Part shown: piece after piece, positions 58,429-64,000 of the stretch
Layout: the number at the start of each line of letters is the position of its first letter
How positions within the stretch are numbered: position 1 is the first letter of the stretch
Assembly: GCA_027924585.1 (NCBI GenBank)
Contig: BSBM01000151.1
Span: 9,085,501 to 9,149,500 of the forward strand
DNA: 64,000 nt
Direction of reading: 5' to 3'
Source: Larix kaempferi
Taxonomy: Eukaryota > Streptophyta > Pinopsida > Pinales > Pinaceae
Notes under the pieces: model-generated
The model's database searches: none
What the model saw: only the letters and a program-made list of their open reading frames with translations
What the model was told of the DNA's origin: nothing
Position numbers and translations under genes: made by a program

Positions 58429-60337
58429 ATGGCTCAAGAAATCAACCTACACTCCCAACATCCAAGGTTGAAAAGAAGTTAGTAATCAGGGTTGTTTGGC
58501 ATTTGCGCTGTGGTTTTGTATTTTTCAAATAGACTAATGTAGTGTGGTCTTGGTCATAAGATTATGTCTAGTTAGAATCCCCTCATGGTTGAAAGACAGA
58601 TCTGATAGAGACAATTATGACATCCATGGGTAGTACCATTATGTTGGAGATTCATCCCACGTGGAATCAACTCCAATAAAAAGAGCTAGTCAATATATCG
58701 TTTTAAAAACTAGCAAACCCAAATGCTAACAAGAATTGAGGTTGGATATGTTGCACAAAGATAGAAGGTTGTGTTTTTTCTTGCCATTCCATGTGGTAGT
58801 AGGTCACCATTAGAGAAGGGCATTGTCCCGTCAAAAATTTGTTTGAATTCCAAGATTTAATTGTTAACATTTTTGAGTCTTGAGAACCACAGGGATCTCA
58901 TACCTTGTGCTTTTCCAATTGCATAGCATTTTACGTACTTGACCCTTCCCTTGATTATCCTATGTTGCATAGTATTTTGGAGCCATAAGGAATTGAATTA
59001 TCATATTTGAAGTAGGAGTTCATCTTGAAATCATTGATCTCATCATCAACCATATATGGCAACCTCCAACTTGAATTATGCAAAGGTTTGAAGTTTTTCA
59101 TAGTTCTCATTCTTATTGGGTGACATCCACATCAATTTTCTCATCATAGAAAATGTAACATGCATATCAAACGTGGTTTCCCCCTTCCTAACACTCATCA
59201 CGATGTTTGATCCTTGCCCATCTCAAAATTCACCCAACAACTAATCCACATATTTAACATATTATACAACTTGACGAGAACCCAACATTGTTCTCATTTT
59301 TTGGGGGATCAATTTTAGTAGCTATTTTTACCTCATTTCAGAAAGTGTGTATATTGGTAGCACCATTTTTTATTTTGAGCCATTTTTTGCGATTTTGAAA
59401 CTTCTCGATCATAAAAAACTATAATTTTTATTTACAAGTGCATTTTTTTAAATTTTACAAAAAAATATACATTTAGCAGCTAGTTATAATGAAAAAATAT
59501 ATACATTTTTTTTAATTTTTTTTGGCTTTTAAAAACTAGATAGAATGAAAAATATATGAATTTTGAAAGTTTTTTCTTTAAACTTTTCTCTTAAATAAGT
59601 AATTTTTTTGGGATCGATTTAGTGTTTGATTGCAACGATACCATCCATGGTTTCCAGAAAGTTGTAATTTTAGCCCCCCTATAAAAGAGTTGATACCATG
59701 TTTTCTCCCTTATGCACCCAAATATCACAAGTTCTACGTTTTATGGTTTAATATATGGTTTTATTATGAATAATATCATAAATTATTTTATTTTATATGA
59801 AAAAAAGTGGTCAAATAATTTTTTGAATAATTTGTGTTTAACTAAGTGCTAGTTTTATATAGTGTTACTAAGATATTTAATAAATACAATTTTAAATTAT
59901 GATACAATGAGTAATGCCATTTTTTGGAAAAGTGTGCTATCGGTAACATTAGTTTTCAATTTAGGGCTTGATTTAAAGGTTTTTGTAAACACCAATAATG
60001 ATTGTTTTTGTCCATTTGTATATTTTTAACCATAAAAAAAGTGGTGCTACTGTTAGCACCACTTTTTTATTTGGGGTTGGTTTTTGGTGTTTGTTATGCA
60101 AAAATATGAGTTTTTATGGCTAGAGTTCTCGTTTTGAGTATAAAGTTCTGGTCAAGTTGTATAACTTATTATTTATCATATGATGTTGACTTCCTTCCAT
60201 ACCTTGTTAGATCCGGTCTTATACAACTACCAAGACCTTTCCATGTGGTGTCCCCACATGAGCAGTGAAACTTTTGGTCTTTCTTTCTTTTTATCATCAA
60301 TCATTTTCCCATTGGGCTAAATCCTAACGGGATTTTT
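58429..60337. other. Intergenic, AT-rich, no gene recognised
   Basis: Several phrases around 'tagcacca' with T-runs (near 59370, 59935 and 60040) suggest an old uncharacterised repeat. A strong short palindrome lies at 60035-60068. No ORF of note. Confidence 0.4.
60035..60068. repeat. Perfect 15-bp inverted repeat, 4-nt loop
   Basis: AAAAAAGTGGTGCTA (60035-60049) is followed by CTGT and its exact reverse complement (60054-60068). Confidence 0.9.
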
Positions 60338-61150
60338 TGTTGGAATATTCACCAATATTGAGAGGGGAGGGGTGAATCAGTATTGAACACGTTGTACCAT
60401 TTTTAACCTTAAGCACATCATGTGACATTAATTATTAACAATGTCATTCATCATCACATAAAATCATACAAAGTGCACAAGATATTTTGCGTGGAAACCC
60501 AAACGGGAGAAAACCACAAAATGCTTTTCTTATATGATAACAAGATTACATTCATAGGAAGCAGAAACTTCCTATTTATGAGCACCAACTCAAAGGGGGC
60601 TACAACCCCCTAGCTTTACCAACTCCAACTGGAAAAAAAAACACCCACTCCCTACATTCTCTAACACCCACTAGAAGGAGGCTACAACTCCCTGATCCAT
60701 GGGCTCCAATATGCAAAGAGGACTCCAATCCTCAGTGAGCTCCGATTCACCCTAGCACCACCCTACCACCCTGGTTCTCCAGCACCAATTGGAAGGAAAC
60801 TCCAACTCCCTGAGATCACAAACACAAACTTGCCCAAGCACCACCCTACCACTTTAAAATGAATAAGAATATCAATTTGTCACTATCATTATCTCTGTCA
60901 CTGTCTTCACACTGTCACTGTCACTGTCATTCTCTTCACGCTTCCATACCTGCTCCATTTCTTACTAATACTTCTTGGAAAAGCTCTCATACAAATGCCA
61001 AAGTAAAGCTTAAGCAACCATATATCAAGGCATATCAAGAGCACAAAATAGGCCTAAAACCTAGTCCGCTAATCATCCATAGATGGAATCCACATAACAC
61101 ATCAACTCAGTCAAAATAATCAATGTTAAGTGTACTTAGACATGACAACA
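60338..61150. repeat. LTR-like sequence (TGTTGG...AACA)
   Basis: Begins TGTTGGAATATTCACC with 'gagaggggaggggtgaatc', very like the start of the gag-only element's LTR (GAGAGGGGGGGTGAATC). It also contains the 'gtggaaacccaaacgggag' phrase typical of Copia LTRs, and ends GACATGACAACA. No target duplication matched, so ends are uncertain. A (TCACTG)n-like stretch lies at about 60880-60940. Confidence 0.45.
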
Positions 61151-61156
61151 TGTGAC

Positions 61157-61529
61157 TGTTAGGAACCCGTGTCAACCCTTCTTTTTACTATGTTAGTTTA
61201 TTGTTGTTGGACACATATGCTTTGTAAGTCGTCCCGTAGTATTTGTTGATCCATAGTTTATATTAGCTCATATTATTGACCCATAGTATTAGATGCATAT
61301 GCTTTGTAAGTCGTTCCGTAGTATTATATGTCCCATGGTTTTGACCCATAGTATTGAGCATAAACTTAGTATATAAGTGTGTGTTGAGGTCATTGAAGGC
61401 ACTGTGAAGTTAATTGTATTGAGCTTGCTTCCTCGAAGTGGCCCGTGATCAATATAAAAGTGATTTTGAGTTCTATTATTTCTGATATCTCGTGTATTTG
61501 CATTAATTAATTATTGCAGGTTCTTCACA
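61157..61529 (+). repeat. 5' LTR of a plus-strand gypsy element (G4)
   Basis: The 373-bp unit starts TGTTAGGAACCC and ends GTTCTTCACA, directly before a degenerate PBS. It contains an internal repeat of CATATGCTTTGTAAGTCGT. Confidence 0.7.
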
Positions 61530-61543
61530 TCTAGTATTAGAGC
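61530..61543 (+). other. Mutated primer binding site of G4
   Basis: TCTAGTATTAGAGC resembles TGGTATCAGAGC with G-to-A and C-to-T changes, the same mutation types seen in the gag frame. Confidence 0.65.
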
Positions 61544-62632
61544 ACTTTCTTGGGCTCGCTGGGTGAAATTTCTGCAAATTTTTTTTCGCATTTGTTGCAG
61601 GTTTGGATTTGGGAATAATCCCTATCCGCTTAACTGTGGGAAGTACTTGGGCATAAGCCCTAAAAATCATTGTGAGGAGTACCACAGGAACCTTGAAGTA
61701 GCTGGCCCATTGAGAGGACCTGCCAGCGAAAAGGGCAACGACCCCTACCTGATTGACTAGTTCCCACCCGTGAGGTAAACCAAGAGCTGTCGTTTGTGGC
61801 AAAGCGGTTATCAGTTTTACCTGAGCCATGGAGTGAGGGATACTGCCCCAATACGCAAGCCGTCAGACAACATTGGTGGCCGAGTGAAACCCCTGAACTG
61901 TTAGGAAGCCTTACATACCTGGGGTCCATATCTATTTTTAGCTGAATTGTTGTTGATCACTGCTGCGCCGTTTCAGATCCAGCCGTTCAGATCCATTCTG
62001 AAAGCCGTTCCAAATCCATCCATTTCAGATCTATTCTGAAAGTCGTTCCAGATCCAGTTACCGTTTCAGATCCAGTTGTTTTCGATCCCTTCCGCGCCGT
62101 TGTAGATCCCTTCTGCACCGCTGCTGTTGATCCATTTCTAAAAAAAATGGTATAAAATTCTGTTTTTCGGCCATATCTCCATTGTTTCAAATATGTTTTT
62201 CCTGAAACTTCACTGACATCCCTGCAATCCCATTCTGCATATTTCATTCCTGAAGACCCTATCCCAAATTCCACTTCCCAAGACCAGAAATCCCACATTT
62301 GTCTATTTTTAGGGTTTGCCATAACTCCTTCAATTTTCACCCAAACGCCTTCAAATTTTACCACTGTGTTCCTTTCCTAATTCTGCTTCTTTGTGCCTCT
62401 CTACCAAATTTTCTCATTCTTTCACCCCGCTTCTGAAATCCCCATTTTTTGCTTCCCTGTCCATCAGAAAGTGTCCAAAACCTAGTCATACCCCAATTAC
62501 CTATCCGAGTTTTTTCCAAATCCAAATCTTCCTTTACTAAATAAGCTTTTGTTTGTGTTTTTCTATCCATTTCCTATAAAAAAAAATTAAAAATTCTTGG
62601 TTGCGGTTGTCACCCACGCAGGAGCAAACACA
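61544..62632 (+). other. G4 untranslated leader
   Basis: About 1.1 kb between PBS and gag. It contains a cluster of short repeats around CAGATCCATTCTGAAAG and CCGTT/GATCC phrases (about 61970-62135). No gene recognised on either strand. Confidence 0.5.
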
Positions 62633-64000
62633 ATGGAGGAAGCACTTGCAGCCATCCAAACCAAACTCCAAGATTTGGATGAAAAATTTCTCAGCCTCCA
62701 TATTCAGCATTCAGCCATGAACAATAATCGATAGCTAGAATCTTTTGCAGCCACCGGGTTCTTTTCTTCCAACAATTTTCGTGGGCCGAAGCTTGATTTT
62801 CCTCGCTTCAATGGTACTGATCTGACTGGATGGATATACCGAGCAGAACAATATTTCAGTTTGCATAATACTTTTGATGTCCAGAAAGTTCCACTTACAT
62901 CCTTTCATTTGGAACAAGAAGCCCTTCAATGGTACCGTTGGTACATCAAAGCTCATCTCGAACCAAACTGGACAGATTTTTGCCAACTCCTTTTGCCACG
63001 ATTTGGTCCTAGTGCTTTTGATGACTTCACAGGAGCACTCACTAAACTTCACCAAATTGGCACAGTGAGAGAGTATCAGACATAATTTGAGAAATTGACC
63101 AATCACACAGAAGGATTGTCTGATGAATTCTACATGAGTTGTTTTATCAGTGGTCTCAAGGATGAAATCCGCTCAGAGGTCAAAATATTCTGTTCCAACA
63201 TAATGATGGAAGTCCTAGGGTTGGCTAAGTTGGCAGAGGACAAGATCGCAACTCAACAATGCTCCAAACCCACCTTTGTTCCCTTCAGAAACATGAGTTC
63301 CCAACGACCTCCCATCATGCCTGCTCCTCAACCAACTCCTATCAAGCATTTGTCTGAAACAGAGATGCAGGCACGTCGAGAAAAAGGGCTTTGTTATAAT
63401 TGTGATGAGAAATTCACTCGGGGACATAGATGTGTTCAACAAAAGCTCTATCTCTTGGATGTGGATTCTCCACCTGCCTCAGAACTTGATGAAGAAGCTC
63501 CAGATACAGTAGATGATCAGGTTGACATTCAACACCCGCCTGTTGACAACCCATCTCAGGATGACCCACCCGAGATCTCTCTCCATGTTGTAACCGGCGT
63601 CACCACCCCACAAACAATGCGAGTCAGGGGATACTTCAAGAAGCTCCCTCTTACCATACTCATTGATTCTGGTAGCACTCATAACTTCATTGACCCTCGG
63701 ATTGCCAAACAGGCTGATTGTTTTGTCCATCCTTGCTCCAACTTTGAAGTCATGGTTGCCCATGGGGGAACCTTACCTTTCCAGGGGAAGTGTCACAATG
63801 TACGTATCTCTATGGAAGATTATAACCTACGCTCTGACATGTTTTCCTTGTCCTTAGGCGGATGTGATGTGGTTTTAGGTGTTCAATGGTTATGCACACT
63901 TGGCCCCATCTTATAGGATTTTGCGGAACTTTGGATGCAGTTTTCAGTCAATGGGGCACAACACAAATTAATGGGCTTACAACCAGGGTCTCTCCGCATC
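62633..64000 (+). pseudogene. Ty3/gypsy G4 gag-protease, broken, runs off window
   Basis: One plus-strand frame from ATG 62633 (MEEALAAIQTKLQDLDEKF). It contains the gag core (FPRFNGTD-like DFPRFNGTDLTGWIYRAEQY, then EALQWYRWY, then FCQLLLPRFG), the zinc segment CYNCDEKFTRGHRC, and an aspartic protease with LTILIDSGSTHNFID (catalytic Asp in DSGST). The end reads VVLGVQWLCTLGPIL. In-frame stops at 62732-62734 (TAG), 63083-63085 (TAA) and 63914-63916 (TAG) sit where Gln, Gln and Trp codons are expected. The RT would follow beyond the right edge. The protein would form particles and process the polyprotein, but this copy cannot. Confidence 0.9.

Overview
The window looks like nuclear DNA from a large-genome seed plant. 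A conifer or other gymnosperm is plausible, because introns tens of kilobases long and packed with LTR retrotransposons are typical there. It is low-gene, repeat-dominated sequence, and species cannot be told from it alone.

Host gene. The only plausible cellular gene is a plus-strand membrane carrier of the auxin-efflux/PIN-LIKES (Mem_trans) type. Five consecutive phase-0 exons are readable: 367-606, 808-864, 47753-47800, 47985-48041 and 48150-48218 (TAA). Joined, they give 156 C-terminal residues. If this reading is right, one intron (865-47752, about 46.9 kb) holds almost all the retrotransposons of the window. The 5' exons lie left of the window.

Inside the giant intron, left to right: (a) 2.6-14.3 kb, a Ty3/gypsy pol pseudogene (8218-11036, minus; 'G1') flanked by LTR-family sequences in inverted orientation; (b) 14.3-21.0 kb, an LTR fragment, then a 4,477-bp solo LTR (15142-19618) with a GTAAC target duplication; (c) 21.1-24.3 kb, a gag-protease remnant of a second gypsy ('G2') with PBS and 5' LTR; (d) 24.3-39.3 kb, two degraded minus-strand Copia elements ('A' and 'B'), with A interrupted by a very young 9,449-bp gag-only element (27965-37413, LTRs 3,648/3,649 bp, TSD TCTTC); (e) 39.3-47.4 kb, a third gypsy ('G3') with gag, PBS and a 4.17-kb LTR, caught in a tandem duplication that also copied part of the carrier gene's third readable exon (41025-41062).

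Downstream of the gene, a complete 8,309-bp hAT transposon (50112-58420) has CAGGG termini, an 8-bp TSD (TTGACAAC), a degenerate transposase on the minus strand and, on the plus strand, a broken three-exon fragment of a proline-transporter-like (AAAP family) gene: a Pack-hAT-like gene capture. The right end (61157-64000) is the 5' part of a plus-strand Ty3/gypsy element with LTR, mutated PBS and a gag-protease frame broken by transition-type stops.

The strongest observations are the giant intron, the partial exon copy inside it, the gene-carrying hAT element and the recent gag-only LTR element. All domain assignments come from reading motifs by eye; no database search was run.
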